Shown: positions 42,465 to 51,498 of the stretch, piece by piece
How the letters are laid out: each line of letters starts with the position of its first letter
Numbering within the stretch: the first letter of the stretch is position 1
Origin: Tissierella_A sp964489715
GTDB lineage: Bacteria; Bacillota; Clostridia; Tissierellales; Tissierellaceae
NCBI GenBank assembly: GCA_964489715.1
Contig: CAZBAK010000008.1
Coordinates: 1-53,336, forward strand
Reading direction: 5' to 3'
Length of the DNA: 53,336 bases
Program-made: the position numbers and the translations under genes
Notes under the pieces: model-generated
Told to the model about the DNA's origin: nothing
Databases searched by the model: none
Seen by the model: the letters and a program-made list of their open reading frames with translations, nothing else

Positions 42465-43616
42465 ATGAAAATCAAAAAGAGTATTATCTTAAAACTAGCA
42501 GTGTTAACCTTAGTACTAAGCTTGGCCTTAACTGGTTGTGGAGGCGGTGGAGGAGAAGAAGCTCCAGAGGGTTCAGAGGATGGACTAAAGATTGCAATTA
42601 TTACAAGTCCTTCAGGTGTAGATGATGGTTCCTTCAATGAAGATAACTATAATGGAGTATTAAGCTTTATTGAAGAAAATCCTAACGCAGAAGTTAAAAC
42701 TGTAAAAGAGCCTACTGGTGATCCAGCTGCAGGTGTTCAAGCTGTAGCAGATGTAGTAGCAGACTATGATGTAATAATTACACCAGGATTCCAATTTGCT
42801 GGTATTTCCACTATAGCAGTAGAAAATCCAGAGAAAAAGTTTGTTTTAATAGATTCCTTCCCTGAAGAAGTAGATGGAGAAGAAGTATTTGACAATGTAT
42901 ATGCCATGACTTTCGCTGAAGAAGAACCAGGATTTTTAGCTGGTATGGCTGCAGCTCTAGAAACAGAGACAAACAAGGTAGCAGTTGTAAATGGAATAGC
43001 CTTTCCAACAAATGTAAACTATCAATTTGGTTTTGAATCTGGAGTTAACTATGTAAATGAAAACTATGATAAAGATGTTGAAATCGTTGAGTTAGCATCT
43101 TATGCAGGAACAGATGTTAATGGAGAAGATGTAGGTGGAAACTATGCTGGTGACTTTGCTGATGAAGCCACTGGTAAGGTAATAGGAAATGCATTGATTA
43201 AAGAAGGTTGTGACATTATATTTGTAGTAGCTGGAGGAACTGGTAATGGAGTATTTACAGCTGCTAAAGAGGCAAATAGTGATGTAAAAGTAATAGGTGG
43301 AGACGTTGATCAGTATGACGATGGAGTTAATGGAGATGAAAACATTGTATTGACTTCTGCTCTAAAGATCATGAATATAAACGTAGAAAGAGCATTGAAC
43401 ATGGTAAAAGATGGTGAGTTTACGGGAGAAAACGTTCTACTTAGAGCAGATACTGACTCTGTAGGATATGTAAGTGAAGAAGGACGTCATCAAATGTCAG
43501 AAGATACTATAGCTAAGATAGATGAGGCATATGAATTATTAAAAGAAGGAGAAATTGTTCCAGCAGCTAACTTTAATGGACATACTCCAGAAGATTTCCC
43601 AGGACTATCAAAGTAA
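42465..43616 (+). CDS. BMP family nucleoside-binding lipoprotein
   Basis: A 383-residue lipoprotein with lipobox LTGC (Cys at about 25) and a glycine-rich linker. Mature-domain motifs SPSGVDDGSFNEDNYNGV near 47, VIITPGFQFAGI near 104 and FVVAGGTGNGVFTAAKEA near 247 belong to the basic membrane protein/Med family, the substrate-binding subunit of nucleoside ABC importers. It should bind purine-type nucleosides outside the membrane. GGGGGTAAAAC precedes the ATG. It is the first gene of the operon, and a hairpin after it probably lowers expression of the following genes. Confidence 0.9.
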   Translation: MKIKKSIILKLAVLTLVLSLALTGCGGGGGEEAPEGSEDGLKIAIITSPSGVDDGSFNEDNYNGVLSFIEENPNAEVKTVKEPTGDPAAGVQAVADVVADYDVIITPGFQFAGISTIAVENPEKKFVLIDSFPEEVDGEEVFDNVYAMTFAEEEPGFLAGMAAALETETNKVAVVNGIAFPTNVNYQFGFESGVNYVNENYDKDVEIVELASYAGTDVNGEDVGGNYAGDFADEATGKVIGNALIKEGCDIIFVVAGGTGNGVFTAAKEANSDVKVIGGDVDQYDDGVNGDENIVLTSALKIMNINVERALNMVKDGEFTGENVLLRADTDSVGYVSEEGRHQMSEDTIAKIDEAYELLKEGEIVPAANFNGHTPEDFPGLSK

Positions 43617-43652
43617 AAATTTAAATACTAGATATTAGTTCTTTATTTTATG

Positions 43653-43701
43653 AAAATTTATTGCTTTCTTTATTAAAATTTTAGAAAGCAATAAATTTTT
43701 T
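43653..43701 (+). terminator. Partial terminator between the binding protein and ATPase genes
   Basis: A 17-bp stem, 43653-43669 with 43683-43699, ending in TTTTTT. In transporter operons such a site makes the binding protein more abundant than the membrane parts. Confidence 0.65.
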
Positions 43702-43729
43702 AAACCAATAGGATTAAGGAGAATGATAT

Positions 43730-45259
43730 ATGTCTGAAAATATTATAGAGATGAAAAATATCACTAAAAGATTTCCTGGAATAATTGCGAATGATGACAT
43801 TACCATTCAAATTAAAAAGGGTGAAATATTTGCTATACTTGGAGAAAATGGTGCAGGCAAGTCTACACTAATGAGTATGCTATTTGGCATGTATGAACCA
43901 GATGAAGGAGAGATTTGGGTCAGAGGAGAAAAGGTCAATATAGAATCACCCAACCAAGCCACAAAGTTAAATATTGGAATGGTGCATCAGCATTTTAAAC
44001 TGGTTGAAAACTTTACTGTAACTGAAAATATTATACTGGGAATAGAACCAGAAGATAGATTTGCTGGAATTTTCCCCTATGTAAAGATCAAAGAGTCAAG
44101 TAAAGAGATAGCTGAACTATCAAAAAAGTATGGATTGGAAGTAGATCCAGATAAAAAGATAGAAGATATAAATGTATCCCTCCAGCAGCGAGTAGAAATT
44201 ATAAAAATGCTCTACAGAGAAGCTGAAATCCTTATATTTGATGAACCAACTGCAGTACTTACACCTCAGGAAATAGATTATTTACTTGGAATAATTGAAG
44301 GGCTTCGTGATGATGGAAAGACCATTATCTTAATAACTCATAAATTAGAAGAAATAAAAAGAGTAGCAGATAGATGTGCTATTTTAAATAAGGGTAAATT
44401 AGTTGATGTTTTAGATGTAAAAGAAACTTCTACAAAAACTATGGCCAATCTAATGGTAGGAAGAGAAGTTTCCTTTGAAACTGAAAAAAAGCCTGCTGAA
44501 TTTGGAAAGACTATATTGGAAGTGGAAGGGCTTTATATAAAGAACCAAGATAATTTTGAAGTTGTAAAGGATGCATCCTTTAAAATACATGCTGGGGAAG
44601 TATTTGCCATAGCTGGAGTATCAGGCAATGGTCAAGTTGAAATTGCAGATGCTATAGCTGGCCTAACTAAAATATCTGGAGGCAAGATTAGCTTAAATGG
44701 TATTGATATAAGTAATTATACTATTAGGCAAAGAACAGAAGCAGGTATAACTTATATTCCAGAAGATAGGCAATCCTATGGTCTTATACTTGATTTTTCT
44801 CTAGCAGAAAATCTAGCATTAAAAGACTACTATAAAAGTCCCTTTACTAAAAATGGAATTATGGATAATAGGCTGATCAATGAATATGGAGAAAAGTTAA
44901 TAGAAAAATATGATATTCGAAGTGGACAAGGTATAAAGACAGAGGTTCGTAGTATGAGTGGTGGTAATCAACAAAAGGCAATTATCGCCAGGGAAATTGA
45001 ACTGGACTCTGTTCTTACTATATATGTCCAGCCTACAAGAGGCTTGGATATAGGTGCCATTGAAAATATACAAAAGATGATAATAGATCAAAGAGATAAT
45101 GGTGAAGCTATTCTTTTGATTTCTTTAGAATTAGAAGAGATTATGAATATTGCTGATACCATAGGGGTTATATATAGTGGAGAAATACAAAAGATCGCTT
45201 CTGCAGAGAGCTTGACAAAGTCAGAGGTAGGAGAATTTATGATGGGTGTGAAGATATGA
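43730..45259 (+). CDS. Nucleoside ABC transporter ATP-binding protein (double domain)
   Basis: A 509-residue protein with two fused ABC domains. The first has Walker A GENGAGKST near 38 and Walker B LIFDEPTAVLTP near 162; its signature segment is INVSLQQRVEII. The second has SGNGQVEIADAIAG, with a degenerate Walker A as is normal for this family, signature SMSGGNQQKAIIA near 405, and IYVQPTRGLD near 428, lacking the usual Asp-Glu of Walker B. This is the layout of NupA/YufO-type importers, in which only the first site hydrolyses. It starts after AAGGAGA and overlaps the permease gene by 4 nt. Confidence 0.9.
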   Translation: MSENIIEMKNITKRFPGIIANDDITIQIKKGEIFAILGENGAGKSTLMSMLFGMYEPDEGEIWVRGEKVNIESPNQATKLNIGMVHQHFKLVENFTVTENIILGIEPEDRFAGIFPYVKIKESSKEIAELSKKYGLEVDPDKKIEDINVSLQQRVEIIKMLYREAEILIFDEPTAVLTPQEIDYLLGIIEGLRDDGKTIILITHKLEEIKRVADRCAILNKGKLVDVLDVKETSTKTMANLMVGREVSFETEKKPAEFGKTILEVEGLYIKNQDNFEVVKDASFKIHAGEVFAIAGVSGNGQVEIADAIAGLTKISGGKISLNGIDISNYTIRQRTEAGITYIPEDRQSYGLILDFSLAENLALKDYYKSPFTKNGIMDNRLINEYGEKLIEKYDIRSGQGIKTEVRSMSGGNQQKAIIAREIELDSVLTIYVQPTRGLDIGAIENIQKMIIDQRDNGEAILLISLELEEIMNIADTIGVIYSGEIQKIASAESLTKSEVGEFMMGVKI

Positions 45260-46428
45260 AAAAAGACAATAGAAAAGAGAAAGGTAAAAAAACTAGCATA
45301 AGTAAGTTAGGCCTAAAGATAGTTGGTAATGAAAAAAGACAAAAGATCACTATACCAATACTTTTAATCTTTTTAAGTTTTCTTGTAGCTTCTGTTATAA
45401 TTTTATTGTTGGGGAAAAATCCCTTAAGCGCCTTTTATAATCTCTTACAGGGAGCAGGTATATTTCCTAAAGCTTCCTATGCTGGATATAAAAGTATGCT
45501 AACTGACTTTTTAACCTTATTAGACTATATGACTCCCTTGGTATTTGCTTCTTTAGCAGTTGCAGTTGCACTAAAGGGAGGACTATTTAATATAGGAGTA
45601 TCTGGGCAGATGCTACTATCTGGATACTTTGCCACAGTTATAATTGGCTATAGTGGATTAAATGCCTATCTCGCTAAGCCACTTGTATTGATAGTTGCTA
45701 TTATAGCAGGTTCCATACTAGGCGGACTAGTGGGCTGGCTAAAGCATAAGTTTAATATAAATGAAGTTGTTTCTTCTATAATGTTCAACTATATTATCCA
45801 GTATGTGCTAAGTTTCTTTATCCACTCCTACTATATAAATCCAGTTTCTAGGCAATCAGAAAATGTCAGTGCTGCATCTCGCTTAACCTTACAAAATATT
45901 GAACTTATAGGACTAAAGATGGATATTTCAATTGGATTCTTTATAGCTATTGCAACAGCCATAGTATTAAAGTACTTTCTAGATAGATCCCGTATTGGCT
46001 TTGATATAAAGGCTGTAGGTTCTAATCCTAAGGCTGCTTCCTATGCTGGTATAAATGTAGGTAAAACCATGGTGCTTACAATGGCTCTATCTGGGGCATT
46101 GGCAGGACTGGCAGGGGCAAGCTACTTCTTAGGTTACTATTCATCTATACAACCTAGGGTACTACCAAGTATGGGCTTTGATGCCATAGCTGTTTCATTG
46201 CTTGGAAATGCAAATCCTATTGGAATCATAGCATCATCATTTATTATATCTATTATTGATAAAGGCAGCACTTATATGAGTTCCATAGCAGGAGTTAGAC
46301 AAGAAATAGCCTCTGTTATTACTGGCTTAATTCTATTATTTAGTGCTACTACTTCATATATCCAATATAAGATTAAAATTAACAAAGAAAAAATTGGATA
46401 TGAGCCAGAAAAGGAGGTTGAAGAATAA
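45256..46428 (+). CDS. Nucleoside ABC transporter permease
   Basis: A 390-residue permease of the BPD_transp_2 (branched-chain/sugar) class. About ten hydrophobic segments lie between residues 30 and 370. GLFNIGVSGQMLLSGYFAT near 108 and VGSNPKAASYAGINVGKT near 250 are the usual permease loops that meet the ATPase. It is the first of two permeases, as in the NupP/NupQ and YufP/YufQ pairs. The start overlaps the ATPase stop (ATGA), and the end overlaps the next permease (TAATG), so the three are translationally coupled. Confidence 0.9.
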   Translation: MKKDNRKEKGKKTSISKLGLKIVGNEKRQKITIPILLIFLSFLVASVIILLLGKNPLSAFYNLLQGAGIFPKASYAGYKSMLTDFLTLLDYMTPLVFASLAVAVALKGGLFNIGVSGQMLLSGYFATVIIGYSGLNAYLAKPLVLIVAIIAGSILGGLVGWLKHKFNINEVVSSIMFNYIIQYVLSFFIHSYYINPVSRQSENVSAASRLTLQNIELIGLKMDISIGFFIAIATAIVLKYFLDRSRIGFDIKAVGSNPKAASYAGINVGKTMVLTMALSGALAGLAGASYFLGYYSSIQPRVLPSMGFDAIAVSLLGNANPIGIIASSFIISIIDKGSTYMSSIAGVRQEIASVITGLILLFSATTSYIQYKIKINKEKIGYEPEKEVEE

Positions 46429-47387
46429 TGGATACAGTTATTATTGATGGATTATCCTTTGCCCTACCACTTTTTATTATGGCAATAGGTGGAATATACA
46501 GTGAAAGAAGTGGGATTACAAACCTAGCCATTGAAGGTTTACAAGGTTTTGGAGCATTTTTTGGAGCCTTATTTACAGTTTTAATAGCTAGTTCCTTTGG
46601 TATACCCTTACAAAAGTTACTGTATTTAGCTTTATTCTTAGCCATGATAGGAGGCATGCTATTTTCTTTGATACATGCCCTATTGTGTATTAAATTTCAA
46701 GCCAATCAGGTAATAAGTGGTGTAGTTATAAATATACTTGCTATGGCTGTAACGGTTTTTTTAACAACCCAGATCAATGCCACAGTATTTGGTCAGATGT
46801 CAGATAAATTTCAAATAGGAACCTCCCCTAGATTTACCATAGGCCTCCTATCTGAGATACCTATTATAGGGGCTGTATTTAAAAATATATATCCTTTTGA
46901 AATAGTAATCCTATTTATTGCCCTCTTTGCCACCTATGTTTTAAATAAAACAAAGTTTGGTCTTAGATTAAAAGCCTGTGGAGACAATCCCCAAGCTGTT
47001 GACGCAGCAGGTGTCAGTGTGGCTAGGGTAAGATTTATTGCGGTTATGATCTCAGGAGCCCTGGCAGGTATAGGTGGTATATCTTTTGCATATTCTATAT
47101 CTACTAACTTTTCCCCAGCAATCTATATGGGATATGGTTATCTGGCAATTGCGGCCCTAATATTTGGGAATTGGGAAATTATACCAACCTTTGGAGCCTG
47201 TCTATTATTTGGTTTTGCCAGATCAGGTGGATACTTTATTGCATATTTATTAAAATTACCAAGTACTTTTTCAGACTTAATTATGATACTTCCCTATGTA
47301 TTGACATTATTATTACTGATATTTTTCTCTAAGACCAGTCGCGTTCCAAGAGCTCTAGGTGAAATCTATGATAAGGGAAAAAGATAG
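46428..47387 (+). CDS. Nucleoside ABC transporter permease, second subunit
   Basis: A 319-residue permease of the same class. GGIYSERSGITNLAIEGLQG near 19 and KACGDNPQAVDAAGVSVARVR near 181 match the conserved cytoplasmic loops of the YufQ/NupQ subunits. About nine hydrophobic segments. It is coupled to the first permease gene by a 1-nt overlap, and only 50 nt separate it from the aldolase gene, so the transporter and the catabolic enzymes likely share one transcript. Confidence 0.9.
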   Translation: MDTVIIDGLSFALPLFIMAIGGIYSERSGITNLAIEGLQGFGAFFGALFTVLIASSFGIPLQKLLYLALFLAMIGGMLFSLIHALLCIKFQANQVISGVVINILAMAVTVFLTTQINATVFGQMSDKFQIGTSPRFTIGLLSEIPIIGAVFKNIYPFEIVILFIALFATYVLNKTKFGLRLKACGDNPQAVDAAGVSVARVRFIAVMISGALAGIGGISFAYSISTNFSPAIYMGYGYLAIAALIFGNWEIIPTFGACLLFGFARSGGYFIAYLLKLPSTFSDLIMILPYVLTLLLLIFFSKTSRVPRALGEIYDKGKR

Positions 47388-47437
47388 GATAGAAGCTTTA
47401 AAAGTAAATCAAGTCAAGAAGATAAAGGAGTGCTTAA

Positions 47438-48088
47438 ATGTTATTAAGAGAAGAAAGAGAAAAAATAGTAGAATATGGTAGAAAGCTAATAGACTATAAT
47501 CTAACCAAGGGAACAGGTGGAAACTTAAGTATCTTTAATAGGGAAAAAGAATTGATGTGCATATCCCCCTCTGGTATAGATTACTATAAAACCAAGGCTG
47601 AAGATGTGGTAGTTTTAGACCTAGGGGGCAATAAGATAGAGGGGGATAGAGATCCTTCTAGCGAATATGATATGCACAGAATATTCTATGCAAATAGAAA
47701 AGATATAGATGCTATAATTCATACTCATACTATGTATGCAACTACTATCTCTTGCTTAAATTGGACACTACCTCCAGTGCATTATATGCTGGCCTTAGCA
47801 GGTAAAGACGTTCGATGTGCCAAGTATGCCACATATGGCACTAGGGAATTAGCTGAAAATGCCTATGAGGCTATGAAGGACAGATATGCAGTTCTCCTTG
47901 CCAACCACGGTCTTTTATGTGGGGCTAAGGATATTGCAAATGCATTTAATGTAACAGAAGAGATTGAGTATTGTGCAGAGTTATATTATAGGACAAAGGC
48001 TATTGGAGAGCCAAATATAATTCCAAATGAAGAGATGGAATTAATGATGGAGAAGTTTAAAACTTATGGACAAGTTAAGGAGGACTAA
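47438..48088 (+). CDS. Class II aldolase, 5-(methylthio)ribulose/deoxyribulose-1-phosphate aldolase candidate
   Basis: A 216-residue class II (FucA-type) aldolase. The zinc ligands HTHT (His95, His97) and NHGLL (His157), and the catalytic Glu76 in SSEYDMHR, fit L-fuculose-1-phosphate aldolase, and TKGTGGNLSIF near 24 binds phosphate. Its place between nucleoside permeases and the isomerase MtnA suggests that its substrate is 5-deoxyribulose- or 5-methylthioribulose-1-phosphate, which it would split to dihydroxyacetone phosphate and acetaldehyde or methylthioacetaldehyde. It starts after AAAGGAG. The next gene begins 2 nt after its stop. Confidence 0.85.
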   Translation: MLLREEREKIVEYGRKLIDYNLTKGTGGNLSIFNREKELMCISPSGIDYYKTKAEDVVVLDLGGNKIEGDRDPSSEYDMHRIFYANRKDIDAIIHTHTMYATTISCLNWTLPPVHYMLALAGKDVRCAKYATYGTRELAENAYEAMKDRYAVLLANHGLLCGAKDIANAFNVTEEIEYCAELYYRTKAIGEPNIIPNEEMELMMEKFKTYGQVKED

Positions 48089-48090
48089 CA

Positions 48091-49128
48091 ATGGCAGAAA
48101 TTAAAACAATTGAATTTAAAGATGATGTCTTATATCTAATTGATCAAAGAAAGCTACCAACAGAATATGAGATATTTGAATGTAAGGACTTTAGAGATGT
48201 TGATTTTGCAATACATGACATGGTAGTTAGAGGAGCTCCTGCCATAGGGGCAACTGCAGCCTATGGGGTTGTTTTAGCAGCTAAGGAGTTTTTAGACTTA
48301 GAAAAGCCAGAATTTTTCAAGGAAATGGATAAGGCTCTAGAACAATTAAATCAATCTAGACCAACAGCTGTAAATTTAATGTGGGCTATAGGTAAGATGA
48401 GAGCTTTAATAGAGGAAAATAAAGATTTAGAAACAAAAGAGATCTATGAAAAAATCAAAGAAGAGGCAGACAAGATATTTAATGAAGATATTGAAACAAA
48501 TAAGGCTATGGCCAAGCATGGTAATGAGATAATCAAGCAAGGTGCTAGAATCTTAACCCATTGCAATACCGGAGCACTGGCTACAGTTGGCTATGGTACA
48601 GCACTAGGTGTCATAAGAGAAGCCCACTATACAGGCAAGGATATATTTGTATATGCTGATGAAACTAGACCTAGACTACAGGGTGGGAAATTAACTGCTT
48701 GGGAACTTGTACAAGAAGAGATACCAGGAAAGCTTATATCTGATAGTGTAGCTGCAACACTGATCAGAGACGGGAAGGTAGATGTAATCTTAACAGGAGC
48801 AGATAGGGTTGCCAACAATGGAGATTCTGCAAATAAGATTGGAACCTTTATGCTATCTGTAGTAGCTAAAGCTTACGATGTACCCTTCTATATAGTAGCT
48901 CCTACAACTACTATAGATTTTGAAATGGAATCTGGAGATGATATTGATATAGAAGAAAGATCTTCTGAAGAAGTAACTCATATCAATGGAATTAGAATAG
49001 CTCCAGAAGGTATAGAGGTATACAATCCAGCCTTTGATGTTACTCCACATGAAAATATCACTGGAATAATAACAGAAAAAGGTATAGTTAGAGCGCCTTA
49101 TAAGGAAAATATAAGAAAATTAAAATAA
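48091..49128 (+). CDS. mtnA: S-methyl-5-thioribose-1-phosphate isomerase (MtnA family)
   Basis: A 345-residue isomerase related to eIF2B. The catalytic Cys158 lies in ILTHCNTGALATVGYGTALG and the catalytic Asp238 in LTGADRVANNGD, followed by NKIGTFMLSVVA; VVRGAPAIGATAAYG near 48 binds phosphate. It converts the aldose 1-phosphate of methylthioribose to the ketose 1-phosphate; the same family handles 5-deoxyribose 1-phosphate. Placed between the aldolase and phosphorylase, it would be the middle step. Overlapping ribosome site AAGGAGGA near the aldolase stop sets the ATG. Confidence 0.92.
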   Translation: MAEIKTIEFKDDVLYLIDQRKLPTEYEIFECKDFRDVDFAIHDMVVRGAPAIGATAAYGVVLAAKEFLDLEKPEFFKEMDKALEQLNQSRPTAVNLMWAIGKMRALIEENKDLETKEIYEKIKEEADKIFNEDIETNKAMAKHGNEIIKQGARILTHCNTGALATVGYGTALGVIREAHYTGKDIFVYADETRPRLQGGKLTAWELVQEEIPGKLISDSVAATLIRDGKVDVILTGADRVANNGDSANKIGTFMLSVVAKAYDVPFYIVAPTTTIDFEMESGDDIDIEERSSEEVTHINGIRIAPEGIEVYNPAFDVTPHENITGIITEKGIVRAPYKENIRKLK

Positions 49129-49142
49129 GAGGTGAAAACTAG

Positions 49143-49907
49143 ATGAAGGCTATAATCGGTGGTACCGGGGTTTATAGCAGTGGGCACAACAATAGAAGTG
49201 AAAAAGTAAAGACAAGATATGGTGAAGTGGAATTAGATATTGTGAACATAGATGGAGAAGATATAGTTTTCCTAGCTAGGCATGGAAAGAGTCATTCCAT
49301 GCCTCCCCATCTTATAAACTACAGGGCTAATATTATGGCCCTAAAGAAGATTGGAGTAAAATATATCTATGCCACTGCAGCTGTTGGATCCTGTAACAAG
49401 GACTATGAGCCAGGAGATGTAGTAATTGTAAATGATTTTTTAGACTTTACAAAGGCTAGGGATATTACTTTTTTTGATGGAGGCCTTGAAGCGGTAAAAC
49501 ATGTGGATATGAGTGATCCATACTGTATAAATATGAGAGCAAAATTCTCTCAAAGATCAAGTGAAGTAGACTTAGAGGTCAAGGGAGAAGCTGTATACGT
49601 TTGTGTAGAAGGGCCTAGATTTGAAACTGCCAGTGAAATACAAATGTTTAAAAAGCTTGGTGGGGACGTTGTTGGAATGACGACAGTTCCTGAAGTTGTA
49701 TTGGCTAAAGAACTAGGTATGTGTTATTCAACTATAGGCATTATAACAAACTGGTGCACAGGAATCAGTGGAGAAATAGAGCTACATGATATAGAAGGAG
49801 CAGTAGATAAAAATAGAGATAAGATAACCAGTCTATGTATAAAGATATTTAAAGATGGTTTAGATCAAAAGAATTGTAATTGTGGAAACTCTATAATTGA
49901 ACTTTAA
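49143..49907 (+). CDS. mtnP: S-methyl-5'-thioadenosine/5'-deoxyadenosine phosphorylase
   Basis: A 254-residue purine nucleoside phosphorylase family-2 enzyme. GGTGVYSSG near 6 and FLARHGKSHSMPPH near 43 bind phosphate; VNDFLDFTKARDITFF near 98; EGPRFETASEI near 156 and GMTTVPEVVLAKE near 180 (Met-Thr contacts the nucleoside). It releases adenine and gives the 5-modified ribose 1-phosphate used by MtnA. The C-terminal KNCNCGNSII adds a cysteine pair. It is the last gene of the operon and a strong terminator follows. Whether it prefers methylthioadenosine or 5'-deoxyadenosine cannot be told. Confidence 0.9.
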   Translation: MKAIIGGTGVYSSGHNNRSEKVKTRYGEVELDIVNIDGEDIVFLARHGKSHSMPPHLINYRANIMALKKIGVKYIYATAAVGSCNKDYEPGDVVIVNDFLDFTKARDITFFDGGLEAVKHVDMSDPYCINMRAKFSQRSSEVDLEVKGEAVYVCVEGPRFETASEIQMFKKLGGDVVGMTTVPEVVLAKELGMCYSTIGIITNWCTGISGEIELHDIEGAVDKNRDKITSLCIKIFKDGLDQKNCNCGNSIIEL

Positions 49908-49930
49908 AATTTCCAAACTCTTATTTAAAT

Positions 49931-49977
49931 GCTCTTTTGCAGATGCTAGAAAGCTTCTAGCATCTGTAAAAGAGCTT
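49931..49977 (+). terminator. Terminator of the nucleoside-salvage operon
   Basis: A stem of about 21 bp, 49931-49951 with 49955-49975, with one G-T pair and a 3-nt loop. Confidence 0.85.
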
Positions 49978-50015
49978 ATACTTAATCTTTAAAAACATAA
50001 GGAGGTTGAAAAAGT

Positions 50016-51341
50016 ATGAAGAAAAAAAGAATTTTTAATTTACTTGCTACTCTCTTAATAAGCGTATTGATCTTATCAGCCTGTACTGATGATGGAAAAG
50101 ATCCTGATAAAAGTGCTAAAGAAGAGCCTGGTGTAGTAGTTGAGACTGAAGATGAAAAAAGTGAAGAAAAAAGTGAGGATAAGGAAGAGTCCCTTGAGGA
50201 TTCAGCCCAATACTTGAAGGAGTTCTTTGACTTAAGCTTTGATGATGAAGTTACAAAAGAAGATATGAATTCAGCTCTAGTAAAGGTATATGGAGAAGAA
50301 GCTCCACTTATAGAGGAAGAATTAAATGGAGTGACTTTTATTAAGGCTATCAATGAAGCTAGCGGATTTAAGGAATTATCCTTGACCTATAGTGATGAAA
50401 AAGCTAAAAAGAGTCTGGAAAAAAACTCCATAGATAGAGAAGTCGAAGGAGACCAGGCAAAATATCTTGCTGCAACAATAGATTCTGGATTAATAGACCT
50501 TGATACTATAAAGGAATTGGTCTCTGCAGATACTATGACCCATGATTTAGCTGTTAAAAGTTTTATTCAAGTAGTGAATAACAGTAGCCTAGGAAGAAAC
50601 TATATTGGCTATTCTGATGATCCAGATATTTACCGTAAGATAGAGGATACTTGGGATTCCTTTATATTATTTGACAATAAGGATTTAACGGATATTGGAG
50701 CAAAACTTGTTAAGGAAGAAAAAATAACAGGCTACAATTTAAAGTTAAATGCCTATATGCATGACTTTATGCCTGAAGTAACTATGAGTTATGGACACAG
50801 CAATATAGATCATGCCCTGCAATTGATTGGACTTTTAAACAGTGAAGACTTAGTTGCCAAGGTACAATTAGAACCAAAGATCTCAATATATGAATACCTG
50901 CCTGAGTGGGGAGATCCAGGAGAGCCTACAGTTAAATATTTTGTAGAAGACCTAGGAAATATTCTATTGGCAAACTCTGTGGAATATGATTTAAATCTAG
51001 AGTTTTCATCTACAGAAGATCTTATTAAGTTTGAGGAAATAGTAGATGAATATGCCAAGAAAAATGAAGAAAATCAGGGAGAGGGATTAATAATTGAATC
51101 CTGGTGGCAACCATTCCTTCTAGTTTCTAACGAAGAAATGCCTGAAGATCGTTTCTTTGAAATATATGATCTTAGCATATCCAATGATGACTATACACTG
51201 AGAACTGCAGTATTAAAAGAAGATAAGGATAAGATAGAAGATGAGTTTGAAAAACTAACTCAAGATACTAGTATAAAGGCAGAAAAGAAATATACAAACA
51301 AGGCCTTCTATGATTATCTACAAGGAATTGACTACCAATAA
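50016..51341 (+). CDS. Unrecognised lipoprotein with acidic linker
   Basis: A 441-residue lipoprotein with lipobox LSACT (Cys at about 23) and a 45-residue acidic linker rich in Glu and Lys. The folded part begins with AQYLKEFFDLSFDDEVTKED near 63 and has an SLH-like look early on: EVTKEDMNSALVKVYGEE resembles the start of surface repeat modules, but I cannot assign it. A second part near 270-440 (VQLEPKISIYEYLPEWGDP, WWQPFLLVSNEEMPEDR) looks beta-rich. Role unknown, at the outer face of the membrane. AAGGAGG precedes the ATG; a terminator follows. Confidence 0.75.
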   Translation: MKKKRIFNLLATLLISVLILSACTDDGKDPDKSAKEEPGVVVETEDEKSEEKSEDKEESLEDSAQYLKEFFDLSFDDEVTKEDMNSALVKVYGEEAPLIEEELNGVTFIKAINEASGFKELSLTYSDEKAKKSLEKNSIDREVEGDQAKYLAATIDSGLIDLDTIKELVSADTMTHDLAVKSFIQVVNNSSLGRNYIGYSDDPDIYRKIEDTWDSFILFDNKDLTDIGAKLVKEEKITGYNLKLNAYMHDFMPEVTMSYGHSNIDHALQLIGLLNSEDLVAKVQLEPKISIYEYLPEWGDPGEPTVKYFVEDLGNILLANSVEYDLNLEFSSTEDLIKFEEIVDEYAKKNEENQGEGLIIESWWQPFLLVSNEEMPEDRFFEIYDLSISNDDYTLRTAVLKEDKDKIEDEFEKLTQDTSIKAEKKYTNKAFYDYLQGIDYQ

Positions 51342-51366
51342 ATTTTAACAATATTTTAGGCTCAGC

Positions 51367-51403
51367 AAAAGCAGCTCTATAGGTCAATAGGGCTGCTTTT
51401 TTT
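51367..51403 (+). terminator. Rho-independent terminator
   Basis: A 14-bp stem, 51367-51380 with 51387-51400, with one T-G pair, followed by TTT. Confidence 0.85.
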
Positions 51404-51498
51404 ATATTTGTTTTTATATATTAGAAATAAACAAGATTAGTTGAAATATATGGGTATATTATAAGCACATATATATCTGTATATAGGAGGTTGGAGTT

